Shown here in pieces: positions 20,765 through 29,831 of a stretch of 64,000 bases of DNA. Each line of letters opens with the position of its first letter. The stretch's first letter is position 1. The DNA comes from Kutzneria chonburiensis (GTDB taxonomy: Bacteria; Actinomycetota; Actinomycetes; Mycobacteriales; Pseudonocardiaceae): assembly GCF_028622115.1 (NCBI RefSeq), contig NZ_CP097263.1:9063501-9127500 (forward strand), read 5' to 3'. The position numbers were made by a program, and so were the translations under genes. The notes under the pieces were generated by a model. That model was not told the DNA's origin. It searched no databases and saw only the letters and a program-made list of their open reading frames with translations.

Positions 20765-22101
20765 TTCGCCTCCAGCACGGTGAGACCGATCTGCCGCATG
20801 GTGTCCACGGTGGTCTTCTGGGTGAGGTGCAGGCTGTCCACAAGGGACTGCCCGGCGGTGATCTTGCGCCGGAAGTTGTCGGACAGCGCGTTCAGGGTGC
20901 GCTGGGTGATCGGACCCCAGTGCCAGTCCTTGGGCTGTTCCTTGGCCGCCGGCACGAAGATCTCGGTGTTGTAGTTCTGCCCGCTGAAGAACTCGCTGGG
21001 CTGCTGCCGCTGCGCGCCGATGTAGTCACGCGACGGCGACCAGCCGATGCCGCAGTACTTGATCAGCGCGTCGATCGCCTCCGGGCTGGTGGTCATCCAC
21101 ACCGCGAAGTCCAGCGCCTCCTTGGGATGCCGGCTGTTGGCCAGCACCGCCGCGCTCGACCCGCCCAGCGCGGTCGAGCCGGAACCGGTTGGCCACTTGG
21201 GCATCGGCGCCACCCGCCACTTGCCCTTGCCGGTGCCGATCGTCTCCACCAGTGCGTCGCCCCAGGACGCGCCGGTCAGCGCGGCGATCTGGCCGTTGCC
21301 GGCGGCGGCCGTCCAGCCCGGGCTGTACGGGTCGTAGCCGGTCTGCACGTAGCCGCCGTCGATGGCCTTGTCGAAGAACCGGGCCGCGGCCAGGGTGGCG
21401 TCGTCGGTCAGGTTGACGATCCAGCCGTTCTCGGTCGGCGTGAACCACTTCCCGCCGGCCTGCGCGGCGTACGCCATGAACGGCGACGCGTCGGCCACCG
21501 AGAAGGCTTCCAGGCACACGCCGGGATCCTGCTTGTGCAGCTCCTGGGCCAACGTGGCCCATTCGTCCCAAGTGGATGGTGGCTGGCCGCCGACCTTGGC
21601 CAGCACCTCGGGTTGGTAGTACCAGGCCATCGGGCCGGTGTCCTGCGGGATGGCGAACACGCCGCCGTTGAAGGTGACCTGATCCCACGCGGCCTCGTCG
21701 TAGCGCGACCGGTACTGCTCGGCCCCGTACCGGGCCAGGTCGACCAGGCCGCCGACCAGCATGAACTCCGGCACGCTGCGCAGCTCGACCTGGGCCAGGT
21801 CGGGGCCGCCGCCCGCGGCCAGCGCCGAGTACATCTTCTGGTAGCCGCCGCTGTTGCCGCCGAGGCTGAACACCGCCTGGACCTGCACGTTCGGGTTGCG
21901 GGCGTTCCAGATGTCGGCGACCTTCTGCAGGTCCTTGAGCCAGGCCCAGTAGGTCAGCGTGATCTTCTCGCCCGGCCCGGCGGCGGGGATCGTCGGCTCG
22001 GCGTTGACCGGATTCGCGCCCGGCGGCGCGCAGCCGGCCAGCGCGGCCGCCCCCAGCGCGCCCAGCCCGAGTCCCAGCAGCCGACGGCGTCCGATGGTCA
22101 C
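20761..22101 (-). CDS. ABC sugar-binding lipoprotein (SBP family 1)
   Basis: Predicted 446 aa. GTG 22101 was chosen because AAAGGGGG lies seven bases upstream and the protein then begins with a Tat-like lipoprotein signal (GRRRLLGLGLGALGAAALAGC, Cys at about residue 24). An earlier ATG would add 16 basic residues. The mature part has the binding-protein core (ITLTYWAWLKDLQKVADIWN, PDLAQVELRSVPEF, GVFAIPQDTGPMAWYY). First gene of the binding protein-MalF-MalG-LacZ operon. Divergent from the FAD monooxygenase. The 102-nt gap contains CGTACC (22166-22171) and its inverse GGTACG (22187-22192), a possible regulator site. Confidence 0.92.
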   Translation of the reverse strand: MTIGRRRLLGLGLGALGAAALAGCAPPGANPVNAEPTIPAAGPGEKITLTYWAWLKDLQKVADIWNARNPNVQVQAVFSLGGNSGGYQKMYSALAAGGGPDLAQVELRSVPEFMLVGGLVDLARYGAEQYRSRYDEAAWDQVTFNGGVFAIPQDTGPMAWYYQPEVLAKVGGQPPSTWDEWATLAQELHKQDPGVCLEAFSVADASPFMAYAAQAGGKWFTPTENGWIVNLTDDATLAAARFFDKAIDGGYVQTGYDPYSPGWTAAAGNGQIAALTGASWGDALVETIGTGKGKWRVAPMPKWPTGSGSTALGGSSAAVLANSRHPKEALDFAVWMTTSPEAIDALIKYCGIGWSPSRDYIGAQRQQPSEFFSGQNYNTEIFVPAAKEQPKDWHWGPITQRTLNALSDNFRRKITAGQSLVDSLHLTQKTTVDTMRQIGLTVLEAK

Positions 22102-22203
22102 CCGGAGCCCCCTTTCGATCACGCGGCGGCGGCGAATTTGTTCACACAATCATAGATTTGGCTCTCGTACCACCACGAACAGTGCCGGTACGATCACTGA
22201 TCC

Positions 22204-23361
22204 ATGACCAGGGTGCTGATCATCGGGGGCGGTGTCGCCGGACCGGCGACGGCGCTGGCACTGCACAAGGCCGGCATCGACGTCGGGGTGTACGAGGCCT
22301 ACCCGGTCGGCGGTGACGACGTCGGGGCCTTCCTGACCATCATGAACAACGGCATGGACGCGCTCGCGGCGGTGGACGCGGCCGGCGCCGTCGAAGCGGT
22401 CTCCTTTCCCGCCACGACAGTGGAATTCCTCAGCGGCAGCGGCCAGGTACTTGGCCGGCAGCACATTGCCGGCCAGCTCGAGACCGGCCACGACCCGCGG
22501 ACCATGCGCCGCTCGTCGCTCTATCGGGCGCTGACCGAACAGGCACGCCGTCGCGGCATTCCGGTCGTCAACGGCAAGCGCCTCACAGACGCCGTGCCCG
22601 AGGGCGAACGGATCAGGGCCGTCTTCGAGGACGGCTCAACTGAGCTCGGTGACGTGCTGGTCGGGGCCGACGGCATTCACTCGCGCGTGCGGACGTTGAT
22701 CGACCCGGCCGCGCCGGAACCGCGCTACACCGGGCTGAACATCCTGTACGGCTACACCGACGACACGACGCTGCCGCTGTCCACCGACGCGTACCGCATG
22801 ATCCAGGGCAAGCGGGCCTTCTTCGGCTACACGACCTCCCCGCAGGGCGAGACGTTCTGGTTCGCCCGGCTGCCCGCCCCGGAACTGACCCGCGACGCCA
22901 TCGCCGGCACGACGATCGACGGCTGGCGGCGCCGCGCCGCCGAGTTCTTCATCGCCGACACCACGCCGTCGCGGCGGATCATCGAGGCCACCTGGCACGA
23001 GATCATCGGCGGCAACGCCTATGACGTGCCGTCCACGCCGATCTGGCATCGCGGCGCGATGGTGCTGGTCGGCGACGCCGCGCACGCCGCGTCCCCGGCG
23101 GCCGGCCAGGGCGCGTCGATGGCGCTGGAGGACTCCGTCATCTTGGCCAAGTGCCTGCGGGACCGGCCACGGGACGAGGCCTTCGCGGCGTACGAGCGGA
23201 TCCGCCGGGAACGGGTCGAGCGCCTGGTCGCGACCAGCGCCAACGACGGCGCGACCCAGGACAGCGGTGACGAGGTCCTGTCCGAGCAGTTGAACGACCG
23301 GCAACAGTCCCGCGCCTGGTTGTACGCACACCACATCGAGTGGGCGGAAACCGTGGCCTGA
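22204..23361 (+). CDS. FAD-dependent aromatic/purine-type monooxygenase
   Basis: Predicted 385 aa. PHBH-fold group A flavoprotein: N-terminal dinucleotide motif GGGVAGPATALALHKAG, DG motif VLVGADGIHSRVR and GD motif MVLVGDAAHAASPAAGQGAS, with a normal family length. The substrate is not determinable. Pairing with an NCS1 purine/pyrimidine permease 40 nt downstream suggests a nitrogen heterocycle as one possibility. No tailing domain or signal peptide. Confidence 0.88.
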   Translation: MTRVLIIGGGVAGPATALALHKAGIDVGVYEAYPVGGDDVGAFLTIMNNGMDALAAVDAAGAVEAVSFPATTVEFLSGSGQVLGRQHIAGQLETGHDPRTMRRSSLYRALTEQARRRGIPVVNGKRLTDAVPEGERIRAVFEDGSTELGDVLVGADGIHSRVRTLIDPAAPEPRYTGLNILYGYTDDTTLPLSTDAYRMIQGKRAFFGYTTSPQGETFWFARLPAPELTRDAIAGTTIDGWRRRAAEFFIADTTPSRRIIEATWHEIIGGNAYDVPSTPIWHRGAMVLVGDAAHAASPAAGQGASMALEDSVILAKCLRDRPRDEAFAAYERIRRERVERLVATSANDGATQDSGDEVLSEQLNDRQQSRAWLYAHHIEWAETVA

Positions 23362-23402
23362 CCCGCTACGGTGAAACCGGCCGAGTGAACGGGGAGACAC
23401 GG

Positions 23403-24845
23403 ATGGTGACCGTCGAGGCGTCTGGTGTCGAGCAGCGGGGCATCGAGCACGTGCCGGACGAGGAGCGCTACGGCACGCCGCGCCGCCAGTTCTGGGTGTG
23501 GTCGGCGGCCAACCTGAGCATGCTGCCGGTCGGCTACGGCCTGCTGGTGGTGGCCATCGGGCTGAACTGGTGGCAGGCCATGCTGGCCGTGGTCATCGGC
23601 ATCTGCCTGTCGTATCCGCTGGTCGGCGCGGTCGCCGTCGCCGGAACGCGCGGCGGTGCGCCGGCGATGATGCTGAGCCGGGCGTCGTTCGGCGTGCTGG
23701 GCAGCCGGCTGCCGACCCTGATCACCTGGTTCACCGTGGTCGGCTGGGAGACCGTCAGCGTCGCGCTCGGCGCGCTGGCCACCCGGACCGTCCTCGAACG
23801 GCTGTCACCCGGTCTGGGGAACACCGGCATGGTGGCGGTGGCCTTCGCGGTGATCGCCATCGGCACGATCGTGCTCGGCGTGTACGGCTATCACGTGATC
23901 CAGCGGGTGCAGCGCTGGCTGACCCTGATCACGGCCGTGGTCACAGTGGTCTACCTGATCGTGGTTCTGCCCCGCCTGCACTTCGACCTGTCCGGCGGGC
24001 ACGCCGGCTCGGCCGTGACGCTGCTCGGCGGCATCGTGCTGGTGATGGCCGGCACCGGCCTCGGCTGGCTGGCCGCCGGCGCCGACTACTCCCGCTACCT
24101 GCCGCGAAGCACGCCCAAGCGCAGCATTCTGGGCTGGACCGCGGCCGGCGGCGGCGTCACGCAGGGCCTGCTGGTGCTGGTCGGCGTGCTGCTGTCGACC
24201 AGCGACCCGTCGCTGGCCGCGGCGGTGTCGCGGGACCCGATCGGCGCGCTGGCCGCGCAGGCCCCGACCTGGTTCCTGGTGCCGTACCTGATCAGCGTGA
24301 TCCTCAGCGTCACCGCGGCCGGCGCGGTCGACCTCTACTCGTCCGGCCTGGTGCTCCAGGCCATCGGCGTCCGGCTGCCGCGGCCGGTGACCGCCGGCAT
24401 CGACGGGGTGCTGATGATCGTCGGCGGCGTCTACATCGTGTTCGTGGCGCCGACCTTCGCCGCCGTGTTCATCGCGTTCCTGCTGATCAGCGGCGTGGCC
24501 GCGGCGGCGTGGGCCGCGGTCTTCCTGGTCGACCTGTGGCTGCACCGCCGCGACGGCTACGACACCGCCGCCCTGGACGACGCCGACGGCCGCTACGGGC
24601 GGTTCAACTGGGCCGGCATCGGGTCCATGGTCATCGGCACCGTCGTCGGCCTCGGCCTGGTCACCTCGGCCGACCCGCAGCTGGCCGTGATCACCGGGTT
24701 CCTGCTGCCGGACAGCATCGCCCACAGCCCGCTGGCCATCACCAACCTGGGCATCGTGCTGGGTTTCCTGCTCTCCGGCCTGCTCTACGCGGCGCTGACG
24801 GTCCGGACCAGGACCGCGGCGCGGGAAGCGGTTGACGTACCGTAG
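23403..24845 (+). CDS. NCS1 family cytosine/purine permease
   Basis: Predicted 480 aa. ATG 23403 follows GGGGAGA and starts MVTVEASGVEQRGIEHVPDE, the usual hydrophilic NCS1 N-terminus. Twelve membrane helices are visible, with family segments FWVWSAANLSMLPVGYG, RGGAPAMMLSRASFGVLG and GADYSRYLPRSTPKRSI. It imports a nucleobase or related compound by cation symport. Follows the monooxygenase by 41 nt on the same strand. Confidence 0.9.
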   Translation: MVTVEASGVEQRGIEHVPDEERYGTPRRQFWVWSAANLSMLPVGYGLLVVAIGLNWWQAMLAVVIGICLSYPLVGAVAVAGTRGGAPAMMLSRASFGVLGSRLPTLITWFTVVGWETVSVALGALATRTVLERLSPGLGNTGMVAVAFAVIAIGTIVLGVYGYHVIQRVQRWLTLITAVVTVVYLIVVLPRLHFDLSGGHAGSAVTLLGGIVLVMAGTGLGWLAAGADYSRYLPRSTPKRSILGWTAAGGGVTQGLLVLVGVLLSTSDPSLAAAVSRDPIGALAAQAPTWFLVPYLISVILSVTAAGAVDLYSSGLVLQAIGVRLPRPVTAGIDGVLMIVGGVYIVFVAPTFAAVFIAFLLISGVAAAAWAAVFLVDLWLHRRDGYDTAALDDADGRYGRFNWAGIGSMVIGTVVGLGLVTSADPQLAVITGFLLPDSIAHSPLAITNLGIVLGFLLSGLLYAALTVRTRTAAREAVDVP

Positions 24846-24849
24846 TCGG

Positions 24850-25749
24850 GTGGACGTGACGACGGTGCTGAGCGAGCCCGAGTGGCGGGCCCGGCAGCGT
24901 GCGCACGTCGACCGGGTCCGCCGCTGGACGCAGCCGCACCGGGAACGCGGTCTGGCCAAGGAAAAGCACCCGGTGCACGACTTCCTGTTCACGTACTACT
25001 CGCAGCGGCCGGGCCGGCTGGAGCGCTGGCATCCCGGCCTCAACACCGTGCTGGCCGGGGATGCCGACGAATTCCTGGCCTACAAGGGTTATCACCGGGT
25101 CGCCGACGGCGTGACGCTGGATCCGGCCGCCTGCACCGAACCCCGGGTCCGCACCGCCGAGTTCTACCTGGCGCTGCTGGGCGCGACGGTGTCGCGGCCG
25201 CCACGGCTGAACTGCTTCGGGCTGCACGAGTGGGCCATGGTGTACCGGCAGACGCCGGAACAGGTCCGGCACTTCGGCTGGCCGCTTCGATTGGGACACC
25301 AGGGAACCGACGAGCTGGTCGAGTCCTCGCAGGTCCGATGTGGACACTTCGACGCGTTCCGCTTCTTCACGCCGCCGGCCCGCCCGCGCAACGCGCTCCA
25401 GCCGACCCGGGAATCGCAGGTCGAGCTGGAGCAGCCGGGGTGCCTGCACGGCAACATGGACCTGTACAAGACGGCCTACAAGCTGGAGCCGTACGTGCCG
25501 TCGGAGCTGGTGGCCGACTGCTTCGAGCTGGCCCTGGCCATCCGCGAGCTGGACATGAAGGCCAGCCCGTACGACCTGTCGGAGCTGGGCTACGAGCCGG
25601 TGCGGATCGAGTCGCCGGCCGGCCGGGCCGAGTACGCGCGTATGCAGTCGGACTTCGCCGAGCGGTCGAAACCGTTGCGGGACAGGCTGATCAGCTGTTG
25701 CCGGGATGTGCTGCGGTGGCGGGAAGAACACCAGCCAGCAGCTCCCTGA
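24850..25749 (+). CDS. conserved actinobacterial protein, often labelled 3-methyladenine DNA glycosylase
   Basis: Predicted 299 aa from GTG 24850; a TTG at 24832 and a GTG at 24856 are alternatives. Highly conserved-looking blocks: KHPVHDFLFTYYSQRPG, CFGLHEWAMVY, HFDAFRFFTPPARP, LEQPGCLHGNMDLYK and ELDMKASPYDLSELGYEPV. Homologues are commonly annotated as 3-methyladenine DNA glycosylase. I see no helix-hairpin-helix or known glycosylase motif, so the label is unproven. Soluble. Starts right after the permease gene and its 3' end overlaps the convergent regulator by 59 nt. Confidence 0.8.
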   Translation: MDVTTVLSEPEWRARQRAHVDRVRRWTQPHRERGLAKEKHPVHDFLFTYYSQRPGRLERWHPGLNTVLAGDADEFLAYKGYHRVADGVTLDPAACTEPRVRTAEFYLALLGATVSRPPRLNCFGLHEWAMVYRQTPEQVRHFGWPLRLGHQGTDELVESSQVRCGHFDAFRFFTPPARPRNALQPTRESQVELEQPGCLHGNMDLYKTAYKLEPYVPSELVADCFELALAIRELDMKASPYDLSELGYEPVRIESPAGRAEYARMQSDFAERSKPLRDRLISCCRDVLRWREEHQPAAP

Positions 25750-27937
25750 CCGACCGGCTGCCGGTGGTGTCGTCGAGCTCGTCGTAGAGCGCGAGGGCCT
25801 GCTGCCAGGAGGCGCGGGCGTCGTCCCGCCGGCCGAGCTCGGTCAGCACGTCGCCGCGGCGGGTCAACGCCTCGGCCTCGGCCCACCGGTCCCGCAGCTC
25901 CTTGCTCGTCAGCACGGTGTCGTCCAGCAGCACCAACGCGTGCGGCAGATCCTTGCGCAGCAGGTGGATCTCGACCATCTTGCGCAGCACGTGGACCTGG
26001 CCCTCCAGCGAGGCGATGTCGGCCATCATGCCCAGCGCCAGCCCGCACAGGGCCAGGCCGCCGTCGAGGTCGCCGCGCAGCCGCAGCACGTCGCCCCGGG
26101 TCATCAGGCACAGCGCCTGCCCCTGAATGTCCTTGTACTGCACGAAGATCTGCGTCGCCCGGTCGGCGAACTCCTGGGCCCGCCGGTCGTCACGCAGGTC
26201 GGCGGCCAGGAAGGCCGAGCCGGCCAGCGCCCAGGCCAGGCCGTAGCGATCGTCCACATCGGACCGCAGCCGGCGGGCCTCGGCGTACAGGCGGTTGGCC
26301 ATGGCCAGCTCGCCCATCCGCCGGTAGCCCTCGGCCAGGTTGGTCACCACCCAGCCCTCGGCCGCCCGGTCGCCCAGGTGTTGCGCGGCCTGCCGGGCCA
26401 GCTCGTGGCTGCGGATCCACACCGTCCACGGCCGCCGCTGCAACAGGTACGTCCACAGCACGACCGGCAGCTGCCAGGCCAGCTTGTAGTGCCCGTGGTC
26501 CATGGCCAGCTGGATGATCGGCACGAAGTTGGGCAGCTCGGCGTCGCACCAGCGCAACGCGTCCAGCGCACCGGCGTCGTCGGCGGTCCAGCCCAGCGGG
26601 TGCACGCCGCGCGGCAGCTCGTCCTTGGCCATCGGGTCGAAGCGGAACGGGGCCAGCACGTGGGTGGCCGCCGTCGCCGAGTGCAGGTACCAACTGGCCA
26701 GCCGGTACACCGCTGCCGGGGTGTCGGTGACCTCGCGGTCGGCCAGCTCGGCGGCGTAGTCGCGGATCAGGTCGTGGAACGTGTAGCGGTCGCGGCCGAC
26801 GGCCCGCAGCAGGTGGGCGTGGGTCAGCCGGGCCGTCGCGCGGCGGGCGAAGGTGTGGGGCATGCCGGCGAAGGCGGCCACGGCCCGGCCGCTGATCTGC
26901 GGGCCGGGGTGCAGACCGAGCAGCGGGAACAGCCGCGCGGCGTCCGGATCGAGGCGGCGCAGCGACCAGGAGAAGATCGTGCGCACGTCGGCGTCTTCGA
27001 CGCCGAGCACGTCGAGACGCTCGGAATCCAGCTCGGTGACCAGGTCGCGCAGGTCGTAGTCCGGGGTCGTGACGGCCCGTTCGGCGGCGACCCGCAGGGC
27101 CAGCGGCAGCCGTCCGCACCGGGCGGCCAGCGACGCCAGCGCCGCCGGCTCGCGGTCGGCCCGCTCCCGGCCCAGCACCGTGGTCAGCAGGGCCAGCGAC
27201 TCGTCCTCGGACATCGGGCCCAGCGTCAGCCGGTGCGGGCTGGCCCGCAGGGTCAGGCCGGACAGCCGCTCCCGGCTGGTGATGATCACCGCGCACCGGG
27301 CGGTGCCCGGCAGCAGCGGCTCGATCTGGGCGAAGTCGGCCGCGTTGTCCAGCACGATCAGCATCCGGCGCTCGGCCAGCGCCGACCGGTACAGCGCCGC
27401 CAGCTGCTCGACGTCGGCCGTGCCGGCGGCCGGCACGCCGAGCGAGCGCAGCAGGTCGGCCAGCACCTCGTCGGGCCGGGCCGGGCGGTCGTGCGGGCTG
27501 TGTCCGCGCAGGTCGGCGTAGAGCTGGCCGTCGGGGAAGCGGGGGATGGCCTTGTGCGCGAAGTGCAGCGCCAGCGTGGTCTTGCCGGCGCCCGGCGGGC
27601 CGTCAACGGCGATGATCAGCGGCACCCGGCTGTCGGTCGGGCGTTCCAGGGCCGCGGTCAGGTCCCGGATCTCCGGCTCACGGCCGACGAAACCGCTCAT
27701 GGCCAGCGGCAGCTGGGCCGGGCGCGGCAGCTGGTCGACGGTCAGCACGGCCAGCAGCGAGCCGTTCGCGCCGAGGGCGACGTCCAGCGTGCGGGCCATG
27801 TCGACCGAGGGCAGCCGGCCGTTCTCGATCTTGCTCAGGTAGCCGGGAGTGATCCGGGCGAGGTCGGCCAGGCCGCGCAGCGACAGCGCGTGTCGGGTGC
27901 GTAGCGCCCGCACGTGCCGGCCGAAGCTCTCTGACAT
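25691..27937 (-). CDS. XRE-type HTH / NB-ARC / TPR transcriptional regulator
   Basis: Predicted 748 aa. N-terminal XRE helix-turn-helix (about 6-62, RGLADLARITPGYLSKIENG), NB-ARC ATPase with P-loop GPPGAGKTTLALHF, Walker B MLIVLDNAAD, sensor IITSRERL and GLPL-like CGRLPLALRVAAE, then winged-helix and TPR-like helical repeats (about 450-740). This STAND architecture resembles AfsR-like regulators but with XRE instead of SARP DNA binding, suggesting ligand-gated activation. ATG 27937 is 23 nt after the nucleoside hydrolase stop, so the two may be co-transcribed. Confidence 0.88.
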   Translation of the reverse strand: MSESFGRHVRALRTRHALSLRGLADLARITPGYLSKIENGRLPSVDMARTLDVALGANGSLLAVLTVDQLPRPAQLPLAMSGFVGREPEIRDLTAALERPTDSRVPLIIAVDGPPGAGKTTLALHFAHKAIPRFPDGQLYADLRGHSPHDRPARPDEVLADLLRSLGVPAAGTADVEQLAALYRSALAERRMLIVLDNAADFAQIEPLLPGTARCAVIITSRERLSGLTLRASPHRLTLGPMSEDESLALLTTVLGRERADREPAALASLAARCGRLPLALRVAAERAVTTPDYDLRDLVTELDSERLDVLGVEDADVRTIFSWSLRRLDPDAARLFPLLGLHPGPQISGRAVAAFAGMPHTFARRATARLTHAHLLRAVGRDRYTFHDLIRDYAAELADREVTDTPAAVYRLASWYLHSATAATHVLAPFRFDPMAKDELPRGVHPLGWTADDAGALDALRWCDAELPNFVPIIQLAMDHGHYKLAWQLPVVLWTYLLQRRPWTVWIRSHELARQAAQHLGDRAAEGWVVTNLAEGYRRMGELAMANRLYAEARRLRSDVDDRYGLAWALAGSAFLAADLRDDRRAQEFADRATQIFVQYKDIQGQALCLMTRGDVLRLRGDLDGGLALCGLALGMMADIASLEGQVHVLRKMVEIHLLRKDLPHALVLLDDTVLTSKELRDRWAEAEALTRRGDVLTELGRRDDARASWQQALALYDELDDTTGSRSVRELLAGVLPATAAHPGNS

Positions 27938-27941
27938 GCCC

Positions 27942-27960
27942 TACCCCGGAACCGAGGGTA
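27942..27960. promoter_or_regulatory. palindrome between nucleoside hydrolase and XRE/NB-ARC gene
   Basis: TACCCCGGAACCGAGGGTA, a 19-bp imperfect palindrome (7 of 8 arm positions pair), fills the whole gap upstream of ATG 27937. A candidate autoregulatory site for the downstream HTH protein. Confidence 0.4.
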
Positions 27961-28935
27961 TTACACATACCGCCCCAGACCGGCGATGTCTGTAAGCAGT
28001 TCGGCCAGGATCCGGCCTGTGTCGGCGGCCACAGCCACCGCCACCGGGCGGCGTTTCGGCAGCTCCGTGCCCGGTAGCGGCACCGGGCGGCGGTCGATCA
28101 GGGTCGCCCCGCGCAGGTATCCGTGCAGCTCCACGACGACTTCGTGCCGTTCGTACTCGGCCAGGTCGGGGTTGACGGCGATGGCCGCGGCCACCGGGTC
28201 GTACAGCAGCATGCCCGGACCGCCGTACTCCACGGCCAGCGTGCCGGCGTAGAAGTCGAGGTACTGCTTGTGCCAGGCCGTCAGGGCCTTGGCCACGGGA
28301 TTGTCGATCCGGGCCAGCTCGGCGATCCAGGTCTCGTCGGCCCAGGCCGGGGCCACCGCGTCGATCGGCACCACGGTGAGCGTGAAGCCGGCGGCCAGCA
28401 CCTGCTCAGCCGCTTCCGGGTCGTGCCAGGCATTGGGCTCCTGGGCCACGCCGACCGTGCCGGGCAGCGTGAAGACGCCGCCCATCCAGACCACGTCCCT
28501 GACCAGAGTCGGCAGGTCAGGGGCCAGTTGGAGGGCCCTGGCGACATTGGTCAGCGGACCTAACGCCAAGACCGTTACTTCGCCCGGGTGCTGCCGGGCC
28601 AGCCGGACGATCTGCTCGGCGGCCGTCTCGTCGATCGGCCTGGTTGTCGGCGGCGGGCCGGCGTTGCCGCCGAGGCCGTCGTCACCGTGCACGATCTGGC
28701 CCGACATCATCTCCGGCCCGACCAGCGGTTTCGCCTCGCCGATCGCCACCGGCACGCTCAGGCCGAGCAGCTCGGTGATCCGCAGCGCGTTGTCCGCCCC
28801 CGGCGCCGGCGGCAGGTTGCCGTGCACCGTGCCGATGCCGAGGACGCGGCAGTCGCCCCTTTTCGCCCGGGCGAGCAGGCCGACGAGCGCGAACGCGTCG
28901 TCGACGCCGGGATCGGTGTCCACCACGATGAGCAC
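27961..28935 (-). CDS. inosine-uridine-preferring nucleoside hydrolase
   Basis: Predicted 324 aa. Hydrolyses ribonucleosides to base and ribose. The N-terminal calcium/substrate motif VDTDPGVDDAFAL is right at the start, which fixes the start at GTG 28935; longer upstream reading has no family similarity. Also present: TVLALGPLTNVARAL, VWMGGVF and EPNAWHDPEAAEQVL. No signal peptide, so intracellular. A purine-salvage link with the NCS1 permease some 3 kb away is possible but speculative. The leader has a stable hairpin at 28981-29000. Confidence 0.92.
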   Translation of the reverse strand: MLIVVDTDPGVDDAFALVGLLARAKRGDCRVLGIGTVHGNLPPAPGADNALRITELLGLSVPVAIGEAKPLVGPEMMSGQIVHGDDGLGGNAGPPPTTRPIDETAAEQIVRLARQHPGEVTVLALGPLTNVARALQLAPDLPTLVRDVVWMGGVFTLPGTVGVAQEPNAWHDPEAAEQVLAAGFTLTVVPIDAVAPAWADETWIAELARIDNPVAKALTAWHKQYLDFYAGTLAVEYGGPGMLLYDPVAAAIAVNPDLAEYERHEVVVELHGYLRGATLIDRRPVPLPGTELPKRRPVAVAVAADTGRILAELLTDIAGLGRYV

Positions 28936-28980
28936 GGGGGCGATTATGGGAGCCCTTTCGGGCGGACCGGGGTGTTTCCT

Positions 28981-29000
28981 GGGTTGGCAACGGCCAACCC
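28981..29000 (-). other. tetraloop hairpin in nucleoside hydrolase leader
   Basis: Perfect 8-bp inverted repeat with a 4-nt loop (GGGTTGGC-AACG-GCCAACCC), 45 nt upstream of the nucleoside hydrolase start. Could be an RNA leader structure or a regulator site. No start codon or leader peptide is obvious near it. Confidence 0.4.
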
Positions 29001-29055
29001 CTGGCCAGCGTGACCGTTGTCTCCCCATAGTTGACGTACCGGGGATTTCGGGAGT

Positions 29056-29092
29056 CCCGGACCCGCTGGTCGAGGGGAGCGGCGGGTCCGGG
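29056..29092. terminator. hairpin downstream of the flavin-type gene
   Basis: Perfect 11-bp stem (CCCGGACCCGC at 29056-29066, GCGGGTCCGGG at 29082-29092). On the minus strand it follows the 29180 gene end. On the plus strand it is followed by GCCCTCTTTTCT, so it would also stop rightward antisense transcription. Confidence 0.6.
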
Positions 29093-29103
29093 GCCCTCTT
29101 TTC

Positions 29104-29158
29104 TGTCACATGCGGTCCGGATGTGCCTCTGGGAGGCAAGTATGACGCGCATGTGACA
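29104..29158. repeat. nested inverted repeats between 29.10 and 29.16 kb
   Basis: Outer arms TGTCACATGCG (29104-29114) and CGCATGTGACA (29148-29158) pair perfectly over 11 bp. Between them lies a smaller hairpin TGCCTC-TGG-GAGGCA. It sits 22 nt after the stop of the minus-strand gene, so it may be part of a composite terminator, or a DNA site. Confidence 0.5.
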
Positions 29159-29179
29159 TTCGAATGTGGCGGTGGGCGG

Positions 29180-29830
29180 TTAGAAGAGGCGGGTGCGGTA
29201 CTCCTGGGCGGCGAGGGTGGCCAGGGTGTCGGGAGCCAGGCCGGCGGCCGCCAGCTTCGGGCCCATGTCGGCGATGGCCAGCTGGTAGTAGTCCCCGCCG
29301 GTGAGCAGCGCGTCGGCCAGCTCCAGGTTCGGGTCCCACAGGTGCGACCGGATCAGCGCCTTGCCGCACTGGAAGTACACCTCCCGCACGCGGACCACCG
29401 TGGCCAGCAGCGCCGGCTTGCCGCCGGCCGACAGCTGCCCGAGCAGGTCGGGGTCGTCGGTGACGAAGGCGTCGCCGTTGATCCGCAGCGTCTCGGTCAC
29501 GCCCGGCACCAGCATGATCAGGCCGACGCCGGGCCGGTCCATCAGGTTGGTGAAGGTGTCGATGCCGCGGTTGCCCGGCCGGTCCGGGATGGCGATCGTC
29601 CACGGGTCGAGCACCCTGACCGAGCCCGGCGGGTCGCCCTTGGGGCTGGCGTCCACGCCGCCGTCCGCGCCGACCGAGGCCAGCACGAAAAACGTGCTGT
29701 GGCCGATGAAGCGGTGCGCGAACTCGGTGATGTGGTCGGTCTTCTTGTCGGCGATGAACGCCGGCGGGTAGCCGACGATCTCCCGGATCCGGGCCATGTC
29801 GATCGGCTGGTACTCGTCGGCCGCGGTCAT
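29180..29830 (-). CDS. pyridoxamine 5'-phosphate oxidase family (split-barrel flavin) protein
   Basis: Predicted 216 aa. PNPOx-like split barrel: FFVLASVGADGGVDASPKGD (FMN-binding strand pattern) followed by IAIPDRPGNRGIDTFTNL and VGLIMLVPG. Start ATG 29830 overlaps the reductase stop, giving MTAADEYQPIDMARIREIVG. Probably binds FMN or a deazaflavin and acts as an oxidoreductase. The substrate is unknown. Operon partner of the PDR-type reductase, both under the divergent TetR operator region. Confidence 0.85.
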   Translation of the reverse strand: MTAADEYQPIDMARIREIVGYPPAFIADKKTDHITEFAHRFIGHSTFFVLASVGADGGVDASPKGDPPGSVRVLDPWTIAIPDRPGNRGIDTFTNLMDRPGVGLIMLVPGVTETLRINGDAFVTDDPDLLGQLSAGGKPALLATVVRVREVYFQCGKALIRSHLWDPNLELADALLTGGDYYQLAIADMGPKLAAAGLAPDTLATLAAQEYRTRLF

Positions 29831-29831
29831 C

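Noticed and set aside
22204-27937. A secondary-metabolite gene cluster around the monooxygenase, transporter and AfsR-like regulator
   Set aside because: No core synthase (PKS, NRPS, terpene, lanthipeptide) is present. The genes fit catabolism or uptake better.
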